Assembly: GCA_003537495.1 (NCBI GenBank) | Contig: DPSB01000472.1 | Location: 1 to 5,996, forward strand | DNA length: 5,996 bases | Reading direction: 5' to 3' | From: Cytophagales bacterium | GTDB lineage: Bacteria > Bacteroidota > Bacteroidia > Cytophagales > Cyclobacteriaceae | Shown here: one piece after another, positions 1-5,996 of the stretch | Layout of the letters: each line of letters begins with the position of its first letter | How positions within the stretch are numbered: position 1 is the stretch's first letter | The notes under the pieces: model-generated | The model's database searches: none | What the model saw: the letters and a program-made list of their open reading frames with translations, nothing else | What the model was told of the DNA's origin: nothing | Made by a program: the position numbers and the translations under genes

Positions 1-2730
1 GTCATATCATTTATAGGAGTATTATTCACATTCATCTCACTCTCAGCCTCCGGCCAAGAATCTGTTTCTCTTGCACTAAATTCATCTCCGTTTACTGAGC
101 TTGTAAGGGCTGTTGAACAACAGACTCGTTATCGTTTTTTTTTCCGACCCGATTGGATCGATAGTGTTTCGATAACGATTGTGGCGGAACAAGAACCAGT
201 TGACAAGCTACTGCCACGGGCCCTTGAGGGTACAAATCTTCATTTCAGCATTTTAAACAAGAATATTTATATCATTAAGGAGCGTCAGTTATTGACCGAG
301 CTTCCAATTGATTTTTTCAATGAAGGTGTGGTTGTTGGCAACTCTTTACCCTTCGATTATAGTGCTTATGAAAAGTTAGAGGCAGAACGAAACAAGGTAG
401 AAGAAAAGATTTACAGCATAGGCACCAAAACAAAAAGTATGACAGGCTCTGCTACCTTAACCGGTTACATCAAAGACACCCGATCTGGTGAAGCCCTTAT
501 TGGCGCAACTTTGTTTGCTGAGGACGCAGCCATTGGCGTAGCTACCGATCAGTTTGGTCGCTACACAATTAACTTGCCACGAGGCCGACATCAATTGCAG
601 ATTAAGAGCATGGGCATGCGGAGTACGTTGAGACAAGTTATTCTATACAACAACGGCACCTTAGACATAGAGTTGGAGGAAGAAGTAACCTCATTAAAGG
701 AAGTGTTGGTACAAGCCGACCGCGACAAAAAAGTAACCAGCATGCAGATGGTCGAAAAATTAGACATTAAGACCATGAAGCAGATGCCTTTGGCATTAGG
801 AGAAGCTGATGTAATGAAAGTTGTTCTTGCCCTGCCTGGGGTGCAGTCGGTAGGTGAAGGAACTGTTGGATTAAACGTTAGGGGTGGAGCCACAAATCAA
901 AACCTTATACTATTTAATGATGCCGTTATTTATAACCCTTCACATTTGTTTGGTTTCTTTTCTACATTCAACCCTGACGTATTAAAAAGTGTAGAACTTT
1001 ATAAAAGTGGCATTAGTGCTGATTATGGTGGCCGGCTTTCATCTGTTCTGGATGTGCAAGCGCGCGAAGGCAACTTAAAAAAGTTTACTGGATCGGGGGG
1101 CATAAGTCCTATTACTGGAAGATTAACACTGGAAGGCCCAATAGTCAAGGAGAGGTCTTCTTTCTTGATCGGTGTCCGTTCAACCTATTCCGATTGGATA
1201 TTAGGCAGACTTAATGATCCTTCTTTAAACAAGAGTAACGCCTCTTTCTACGATGTAACAGCCAACATAAGCCATAAAATAAATAACAATAACAGCCTAC
1301 TTGTTTCAGGCTACATGAGTGACGATCAATTTAAGCTTGCTGGTGATACTACATATAATTACAGCGACCGAAATGCTTCCATCAAATGGAAGCATTTATT
1401 CAACAACAAACTTTTTGGTGTATTTACCGGGGCCTTCAGCCAGTACTCGTATTCATTAAACTCGGAGCGAGACTCTCTAAGCGCCTTTGAAATGGATTTC
1501 TCAATCAAGCAATTCAACCTGAAAGCAGATTTTTCATATACCCTAAATGGCAAACACACCTTAAGTGCAGGATTACATTCCACCGTTTACAACTTATCGC
1601 CCGGTTCCATTGGCCCAGTAGGAGGCGAATCTTTAGTTACCCCAGATGTATTACAGAAAGAACGTGGTATTGAAAGTGCTCTCTATATTGGTGATAATTT
1701 TGACATCACCAATAAACTCTCCCTCTACCTAGGCATCAGATATTCCCTTTATCAATATCTGGGCGGCAGAAGTATTTTTCAGTACTCTGGCCCTCGTGAA
1801 GTAAATAATATTGTGGATACCTTGAGTTATAGAGCCGGAACAACTATATCAACCTATCACGGCCCGGAACCAAGATTAACTGCGCGGTATCTTTTATCTA
1901 ATACAGCCTCTTTAAAGTTTAGTTACAACAGAACACGCCAGTATATTCAAATGCTGTCTAATACAACCGCCATTACTCCAACTGATATTTGGAAATTAAG
2001 TGACCCCTACGTTAAGCCTCAAACCGGAGATCAGGTTTCCATTGGATATTACAGGAACCTGAAGGGAAACACGATTGAAACATCGGTGGAGGCTTATTAC
2101 AAAACAATGAACAATAGTGTTGATTATAAAGATGGTGCAGTTTTACTGCTTAACGATCATATCGAAACGGATGTCCTTCAAGCAAAAGGCCAGGCTTATG
2201 GTATTGAATTTCTTGTGAAGAGAATAACCGGTAAATTGAATGGTTGGATTAGCTATGCATACTCACGATCCTTACTTCAAACAAAAGGAAATATTAAATC
2301 GGAAATGATAAACAATGGAGAATATTACCCAAGCAATTTCGACAAGCCTCACGCAGTAAATTTTATAGGAAATTACAAATTCAGCAGGAGGATAAATTTT
2401 TCTTTGAACTTAGTCTATAGTACTGGCCGCCCCATTACGTTGCCTATTGCTAAATACTATCTTGAAGAAAGCAACAGAATCTACTATTCCGATCGAAACG
2501 CTTACCGCATTCCAGATTACTTTAGGTCTGACATTTCCGTGAATATTGAAGGGAACCACAAAATCAAAAAATTAGCACATAGCTCATGGACTGTTGCCTT
2601 GTATAATCTTACCGGGCGGAGAAATGCCTATTCTGTATTCTTTGTTTCTCAAAACGGGCAAATCAATGGGTATAAGCTTTCTGTTTTTGGTCAGCCCATT
2701 CCAACCATTACCTATAATTTTAAGTTCTAA
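1..2730 (+). CDS. STN-domain TonB-dependent outer-membrane receptor, 5'-partial
   Basis: Probable outer-membrane beta-barrel transporter that imports an unidentified ligand using energy from TonB. The frame is open from base 1, so the start lies upstream; 909 residues are visible, numbered from base 1. Residues 1-18 are a signal-peptide core with likely cleavage at ASG|QE. Residues 22-93 resemble an STN domain, as in receptors that signal to FecR-type anti-sigma factors. Residues 94-150 are a charged linker. Residues 152-229 are a CarboxypepD_reg-like beta-sandwich (GYIKDTRSGEALIGAT, then DQFGRYTINLP). A Ton-box-like LKEVLV lies at 232-237. The plug spans about 258-357, with VRGG at 293-296 and YGGRLSSVLDV at 342-352. 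The rest is barrel, ending in the aromatic strand TYNFKF. An in-frame GTG at 181 would cut the STN domain and remove the signal peptide, so it is rejected as a start. The TAA abuts the next ATG, implying an operon. Family assignment is firm; substrate is unknown. Confidence 0.95.
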   Translation, partial: VISFIGVLFTFISLSASGQESVSLALNSSPFTELVRAVEQQTRYRFFFRPDWIDSVSITIVAEQEPVDKLLPRALEGTNLHFSILNKNIYIIKERQLLTELPIDFFNEGVVVGNSLPFDYSAYEKLEAERNKVEEKIYSIGTKTKSMTGSATLTGYIKDTRSGEALIGATLFAEDAAIGVATDQFGRYTINLPRGRHQLQIKSMGMRSTLRQVILYNNGTLDIELEEEVTSLKEVLVQADRDKKVTSMQMVEKLDIKTMKQMPLALGEADVMKVVLALPGVQSVGEGTVGLNVRGGATNQNLILFNDAVIYNPSHLFGFFSTFNPDVLKSVELYKSGISADYGGRLSSVLDVQAREGNLKKFTGSGGISPITGRLTLEGPIVKERSSFLIGVRSTYSDWILGRLNDPSLNKSNASFYDVTANISHKINNNNSLLVSGYMSDDQFKLAGDTTYNYSDRNASIKWKHLFNNKLFGVFTGAFSQYSYSLNSERDSLSAFEMDFSIKQFNLKADFSYTLNGKHTLSAGLHSTVYNLSPGSIGPVGGESLVTPDVLQKERGIESALYIGDNFDITNKLSLYLGIRYSLYQYLGGRSIFQYSGPREVNNIVDTLSYRAGTTISTYHGPEPRLTARYLLSNTASLKFSYNRTRQYIQMLSNTTAITPTDIWKLSDPYVKPQTGDQVSIGYYRNLKGNTIETSVEAYYKTMNNSVDYKDGAVLLLNDHIETDVLQAKGQAYGIEFLVKRITGKLNGWISYAYSRSLLQTKGNIKSEMINNGEYYPSNFDKPHAVNFIGNYKFSRRINFSLNLVYSTGRPITLPIAKYYLEESNRIYYSDRNAYRIPDYFRSDISVNIEGNHKIKKLAHSSWTVALYNLTGRRNAYSVFFVSQNGQINGYKLSVFGQPIPTITYNFKF
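126..178 (+). repeat. 9-bp inverted repeat with a T9 tract in the loop
   Basis: TCGTTATCG (126-134) is the exact reverse complement of CGATAACGA (170-178), with 35 bases between. A run of nine T (135-143) follows the left arm. All of it is coding sequence of the STN region (RFFF and onward). An inverted repeat of this length and spacing can arise by chance, so it is recorded as structure only. Confidence 0.6.
694..711 (+). other. Putative Ton box of the receptor
   Basis: Codons 232-237 encode LKEVLV, between the CarboxypepD_reg-like domain and the plug. Bacteroidota TonB receptors commonly carry an EVVV-like segment at this place, which is thought to contact TonB at the periplasmic face. The call rests on position and loose similarity only. 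Confidence 0.4.
1371..1397 (+). repeat. Perfect intragenic hairpin, 12-bp stem and 3-nt loop
   Basis: AAATGCTTCCAT (1371-1382) and ATGGAAGCATTT (1386-1397) are exact reverse complements separated by CAA. The pairing stops cleanly at both outer ends. It lies in the barrel-coding part of the receptor gene, over the codons for NASIKWKHL. No T tract follows, so it is not a typical intrinsic terminator. The structure is seen directly; any function is unknown. Confidence 0.9.
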
Positions 2731-3891
2731 ATGGCGCTGAGAAAAAAAATAAAATCTATTCCGTTAAAGCTCCTGTTCTTGTTATTGGTTGGTTGCCTTG
2801 ACCCCTATAGTCCAACTATTATACAACAAAACCTAAATATTCTTGTAGTTGATGGTTTTTTAAATGCTACGAGCAAGAGCATTCAGGTAAAGCTCTCTCG
2901 CACCCTCCCGATTTATACTGACACTGCCTACCAATTTGAAAAGAATGCTACAGTTGTTCTAGAAGAAGAAAACGGACCCTCACAACCTTTATACGAAACA
3001 AGTGATGGAACCTATGTAATGCAAAACTTAAATTTGAGTTATGCGAAAAAATATCGTCTGTTTATAAAAACAACCACAGATGAATATGCATCAGAATATA
3101 TAACGTTAAATCAATCCCCATCTTTAGATGAAGTAACATGGGAAGCCACAACTGATGGAGTAAAGATATTCGTAAATGCCCATGATCCAACTAATCAAAC
3201 CCGCTATTACCAATGGAAGTTTTGGGAAACATGGCAGTATACTGCCGACTATTTTTCTGCCTATACTTACAAAAATGATAGCATTTTGTATCGTAATACA
3301 GATGAATTTACCTACGTCTGCTACAAAACAGAACCGTCTAACAAGTTAATTCTCAGATCTACTACACAACTTAGCGATGATGTTGTAAATGATTTTCAAA
3401 TTCATCTTGTGCCCAAGGGATCTAGAAAAGTGGCAACCCGATACCGTATCTTGGTTCAACAACGAGCCCTTGATGAGGACGCGTACAATTACCTTGTTCA
3501 ACTCCAAAAAACAACTGAAACCGTTGGTGGCTTATTTGATCCTCTCCCCTCGCAGGTAACAGGAAATATGTTTAACGTTCATGATGCCTCTCAACCAGTT
3601 ATTGGATATTTTATGGGAGGAAGCGTAGAGGAAAAAATGATTTTTATTAATCGAAATGAACTTCCGGCAATGCTTTTAATTTTTGATAATGATATAGTTA
3701 GTTGCCCCATTGATACAGTGGCCTCGACTGAAGTTCCCACCATCTTTCCAAATCAACAATTATTAGAGGGGTATCCGCCAAATTCAAATATTGAACCCTA
3801 TGAACACAATTTTTTTCTGATTGTTCCCAAGCACTGTACAGATTGTCGGTTAAAGGATAATGGAACTACAACCAGACCTGATTTTTGGTAA
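2731..3891 (+). CDS. DUF4249 family lipoprotein
   Basis: A 386-residue complete protein of the Bacteroidota family DUF4249, whose biochemical role is not established. Residues 1-21 form a lipoprotein signal peptide: a basic start (RKKIK), a leucine-rich core and the lipobox LVGC, with Cys22 as the lipidated residue. The mature protein opens CLDPYSP and continues LVVDGFL and VKLSRT, as is usual for the family. Other family-like landmarks are GGLFDPLPSQVTGN (266-279), VIGYF (290-294) and the terminal CTDC...RPDFW. Apart from Cys22 the only cysteines are 197, 325, 369 and 372, which could make two disulfides. The ATG directly follows the receptor's TAA with no Shine-Dalgarno sequence, which suggests translational coupling. 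Genes of this family often sit beside TonB receptors of this type, so a receptor-partner role like SusD's is inferred. It is not SusD itself: no helical SusD-like sequence is seen. No classic acidic surface-export signal follows Cys22 (only Asp24), so inner or outer leaflet is undecided. Confidence 0.93.
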   Translation: MALRKKIKSIPLKLLFLLLVGCLDPYSPTIIQQNLNILVVDGFLNATSKSIQVKLSRTLPIYTDTAYQFEKNATVVLEEENGPSQPLYETSDGTYVMQNLNLSYAKKYRLFIKTTTDEYASEYITLNQSPSLDEVTWEATTDGVKIFVNAHDPTNQTRYYQWKFWETWQYTADYFSAYTYKNDSILYRNTDEFTYVCYKTEPSNKLILRSTTQLSDDVVNDFQIHLVPKGSRKVATRYRILVQQRALDEDAYNYLVQLQKTTETVGGLFDPLPSQVTGNMFNVHDASQPVIGYFMGGSVEEKMIFINRNELPAMLLIFDNDIVSCPIDTVASTEVPTIFPNQQLLEGYPPNSNIEPYEHNFFLIVPKHCTDCRLKDNGTTTRPDFW

Positions 3892-3892
3892 T

Positions 3893-5996
3893 ATGAACGC
3901 ACATCGATTTTACCTATCCTCGCTGCTGATACTTTCATCCGCTTTTGCATCGGCCCAAACAAATAAAACTACGGATAATCTTGTTAAGAAATTCGAGCAC
4001 TATCAATCGAATACCTTACAGGAAAAACTATATGTACATATTGATAGAACAACTTACCTGGCTGGCGAGCTACTTTGGTTTAAGATTTACTATGTAGATG
4101 GAAATTTTTATAAGCCTCTAAATATAAGCAAGGTTGCTTACGTTGAAATTCTTGATAAGAATAATGAAGCTGTTGTTCAAACAAAAGTTGAGTTAAAAAA
4201 TGGAACTGGGAATGGAACACTCTTTATCCCAGCTGTGCTTGGTAATGGTCAATATGTCCTTCGCTCCTATACTAACTGGATGAAAAATTTTTCGCCAGAG
4301 TTCTACTTTCATCAACCTTTAACCATAATAAACACTTTTGTTAAGACCGACCCAGAGAGCGAGAGTAAAGTACCAAAACCAGCCTTTATAGCTAGCTTCT
4401 TTCCTGAAGGAGGCCATGCGGTGGCTGGGATAAGTTGCAAAATTGCCTTTCGGGTAACAGATCAGGAAGGCAAAGGCATTTCATTTAAGGGTTTTGTTCT
4501 TAACTCCTCCGATAGCATTGTTGCTGAATTTCAACCTTTAAAATTTGGCATCGGGCATTTTAACTTCTTAGCTAAGCCTAATGAAGCCTACACCATTCAA
4601 ATTGAAGATAGTAAAAACAATAAAATTGATTTCCCTTTCCCCGAAGTTAAACTTTCAGGGTACGTCATGTCGATTAATGATACGGGTGATCATATTGAAA
4701 TTAATGTCAATAGTCAAACGATTAGCACTCCACTAACTTTTTTATTTGCTCATTCAAAACAGAATATAATTAAGGCCGAGGGAAAGTTCTTAAGCAACAA
4801 TAAAGCTCAATTTATTATCAACAAAGAAGAGCTGGGGAACGGTGTTACTCATTTTACATTGTTTAACTCAGAGCTTCAACCGGTTTGCGAAAGATTATTT
4901 TTTAAACGGCCGAAAGAAAAACTTACAATTCAAATTCAGGCCGAGCGAAAAAGCTACAACACTAGAAACCTTGTGAAATTACGGTTGACCGGAAATGAAA
5001 ATTCAAATGTTTCCATCTCAGTTTACCGCAATGATTCAATTCCAGCACCCATAAGAAATAATATCTTTGAATACTTGTGGCTTTCTTCGGACATAGCTGG
5101 AACGGTAGAGTTTCCGGAATACTACCTTAACCAAGAAGACTCTGTTTCAACCGTTGCATTAGACAACCTAATGTTAACCCATGGCTGGAGAAAATTTAAT
5201 TGGAGTAGTCTTTTGGATTTTAAGCTTTCCAACGAAAAATTTCCCGAATATCGGGGCCATATTATTCAGGGGCGAGTACTGAACAGTAAAAATGTTCCTG
5301 TTTCTGGAGTACTCACCTCTCTTTCTTCACCCAATAAAAGAATTCAATTGTATGGGTCGCGTAGTGATTCGGATGGCAAAATTTTCTTTGAGGTAAAAGA
5401 CTTTTTTGGTGACCGTTTGATTTATATTCAACCCATGTTTAAGTCTGATAGTAATATCGTATTTAAACTTGATAACCCATTTTCAACAAGTTTTGCCCCA
5501 CTTACTTTTAACCCGTTACGCCTTAACCCAGCATTGAAATCAACTATTCTGGATAGGAGCGTTGCTATGCAGGTTCACAACATCTACAATCAGGAGAAAT
5601 TAACTGCTCTTCAAGAACCTTTATCTTATAAAACTCCGTTCTTTGGAACCCCTGACGAGACTTATTTGCTGGATGACTATACGCGTTTTCCACTACTCGA
5701 AGAAGTTATTAAAGAATATGTTCGGGGTGCAATGGTTCGAAAGCGCAAGGATGGCGTTCAATTTATTGTTCAACAAAAAATAAATCAGCCAATATCTACT
5801 GAAAATCCATTGGTTCTTTTGGACGGAGTTCCCATTTTTAACTATGACCAACTCCTTGAATTTAATGCGGACAATATCAAGAGTTTAGATGTACTTACAC
5901 GTGAGTACTACTTGGGGCCGCTGGTTCTTCATGGAGCAATATTTCTTTCTACTTATAATGGAGACCTTAATGGCTTTGAAATCAAAGAAGGGTCTG
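3893..5996 (+). CDS. Secreted MG2-type macroglobulin-like protein with plug-like domain, 3'-partial
   Basis: The frame is open from the ATG at 3893 to the window's end (701 codons), so the C terminus is missing. Residues 1-21 are a signal peptide with cleavage at ASA|QT. Residues 44-140 resemble an MG2 domain, with YVHIDRTTYLAGELLWFK (47-64) and YVLRSYTNWM (121-130). A second beta domain begins at FFPEGG (169-174). GVTHFTLFN (317-325) and ERLFF (333-337) follow, then another macroglobulin-like segment at about 342-415. LMLTHGWRKFNW (426-437) is a motif I recall from large Bacteroidota envelope proteins of this type. Residues 457-525 look CarboxypepD_reg-like. Residues 600-690 resemble a TonB-receptor plug, with PLVLLDGVPI (639-648) and LHGAIFLSTYNG near the end. 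Only 1 bp separates it from the DUF4249 stop and there is no Shine-Dalgarno sequence, so it probably belongs to the same operon. It is likely periplasmic or outer-membrane associated. The function of this architecture is not known to me. Whether a barrel follows the plug-like part cannot be seen. Confidence 0.88.
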   Translation, partial: MNAHRFYLSSLLILSSAFASAQTNKTTDNLVKKFEHYQSNTLQEKLYVHIDRTTYLAGELLWFKIYYVDGNFYKPLNISKVAYVEILDKNNEAVVQTKVELKNGTGNGTLFIPAVLGNGQYVLRSYTNWMKNFSPEFYFHQPLTIINTFVKTDPESESKVPKPAFIASFFPEGGHAVAGISCKIAFRVTDQEGKGISFKGFVLNSSDSIVAEFQPLKFGIGHFNFLAKPNEAYTIQIEDSKNNKIDFPFPEVKLSGYVMSINDTGDHIEINVNSQTISTPLTFLFAHSKQNIIKAEGKFLSNNKAQFIINKEELGNGVTHFTLFNSELQPVCERLFFKRPKEKLTIQIQAERKSYNTRNLVKLRLTGNENSNVSISVYRNDSIPAPIRNNIFEYLWLSSDIAGTVEFPEYYLNQEDSVSTVALDNLMLTHGWRKFNWSSLLDFKLSNEKFPEYRGHIIQGRVLNSKNVPVSGVLTSLSSPNKRIQLYGSRSDSDGKIFFEVKDFFGDRLIYIQPMFKSDSNIVFKLDNPFSTSFAPLTFNPLRLNPALKSTILDRSVAMQVHNIYNQEKLTALQEPLSYKTPFFGTPDETYLLDDYTRFPLLEEVIKEYVRGAMVRKRKDGVQFIVQQKINQPISTENPLVLLDGVPIFNYDQLLEFNADNIKSLDVLTREYYLGPLVLHGAIFLSTYNGDLNGFEIKEGS

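Noticed and set aside
458..467. 10-bp palindrome TAACCGGTTA as an operator
   Set aside because: It is inside the coding sequence, short, single-copy as far as I can see, and far from any promoter.
591..893. 100-codon open frame on the minus strand
   Set aside because: It lies entirely opposite the conserved CarboxypepD_reg-to-plug part of the receptor, has no recognisable domain, and its composition is what an antisense shadow would give.
1371..1397. Intrinsic transcription terminator
   Set aside because: The stem is perfect but AT-rich, no T tract follows, and it lies in the middle of an intact coding sequence.
1359..1583. 74-codon open frame on the minus strand
   Set aside because: It is antisense to the receptor barrel, with no family resemblance and no start context. 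It overlaps the hairpin only by coincidence of position.
2700..2735. Promoter or ribosome binding site ahead of the second gene
   Set aside because: This is receptor coding sequence up to the stop codon. I see no Shine-Dalgarno sequence and no convincing Bacteroidota -7/-33 pair, so translational coupling explains the start better.
2731..3891. SusD-like nutrient-binding lipoprotein
   Set aside because: Its position after a TonB receptor invited this, but the protein is shorter and appears beta-rich, with DUF4249 landmarks and none of the SusD helical-repeat features.

Overview
The window reads as part of one plus-strand operon from a Bacteroidota bacterium (Bacteroidetes; Cytophagia/Sphingobacteriia-like is a guess). 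The base composition is moderately AT-rich. The start codons lack Shine-Dalgarno sequences, and the proteins belong to families largely confined to this phylum: an STN/CarboxypepD_reg TonB-dependent receptor, a DUF4249 lipoprotein, and an MG2-type envelope protein.

Layout. (1) 1-2730: a TonB-dependent outer-membrane receptor whose 5' end lies just outside the window. The frame is open from base 1 and encodes a signal peptide and an STN domain upstream of the first in-frame GTG at 181, so that GTG is not the real start. (2) 2731-3891: a complete DUF4249 lipoprotein whose ATG directly abuts the receptor's TAA. (3) 3893-5996: a large secreted protein with a signal peptide, macroglobulin-like (MG2-type) beta domains, a CarboxypepD_reg-like domain and a TonB-receptor plug-like domain. 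It starts one base after the previous stop and is still open at the window's end, with 701 codons visible. There is no intergenic space over 1 bp, no RNA gene, no mobile element, no CRISPR array and no terminator. The minus strand holds nothing credible.

How the genes may work together. The tight packing implies co-transcription and translational coupling. By analogy with SusC/SusD pairs, the receptor and the DUF4249 lipoprotein may form a TonB-powered uptake or surface complex. The STN domain suggests a cell-surface signalling link to an anti-sigma factor. The third protein repeats the receptor's CarboxypepD_reg-then-plug order behind macroglobulin-like domains, which makes it the most unusual component. 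The substrate cannot be read from the sequence.

Smaller observations are a perfect 12-bp stem/3-nt loop hairpin inside the receptor gene, a T9 tract in the STN-coding region and an A8 tract in the lipoprotein signal-peptide region.
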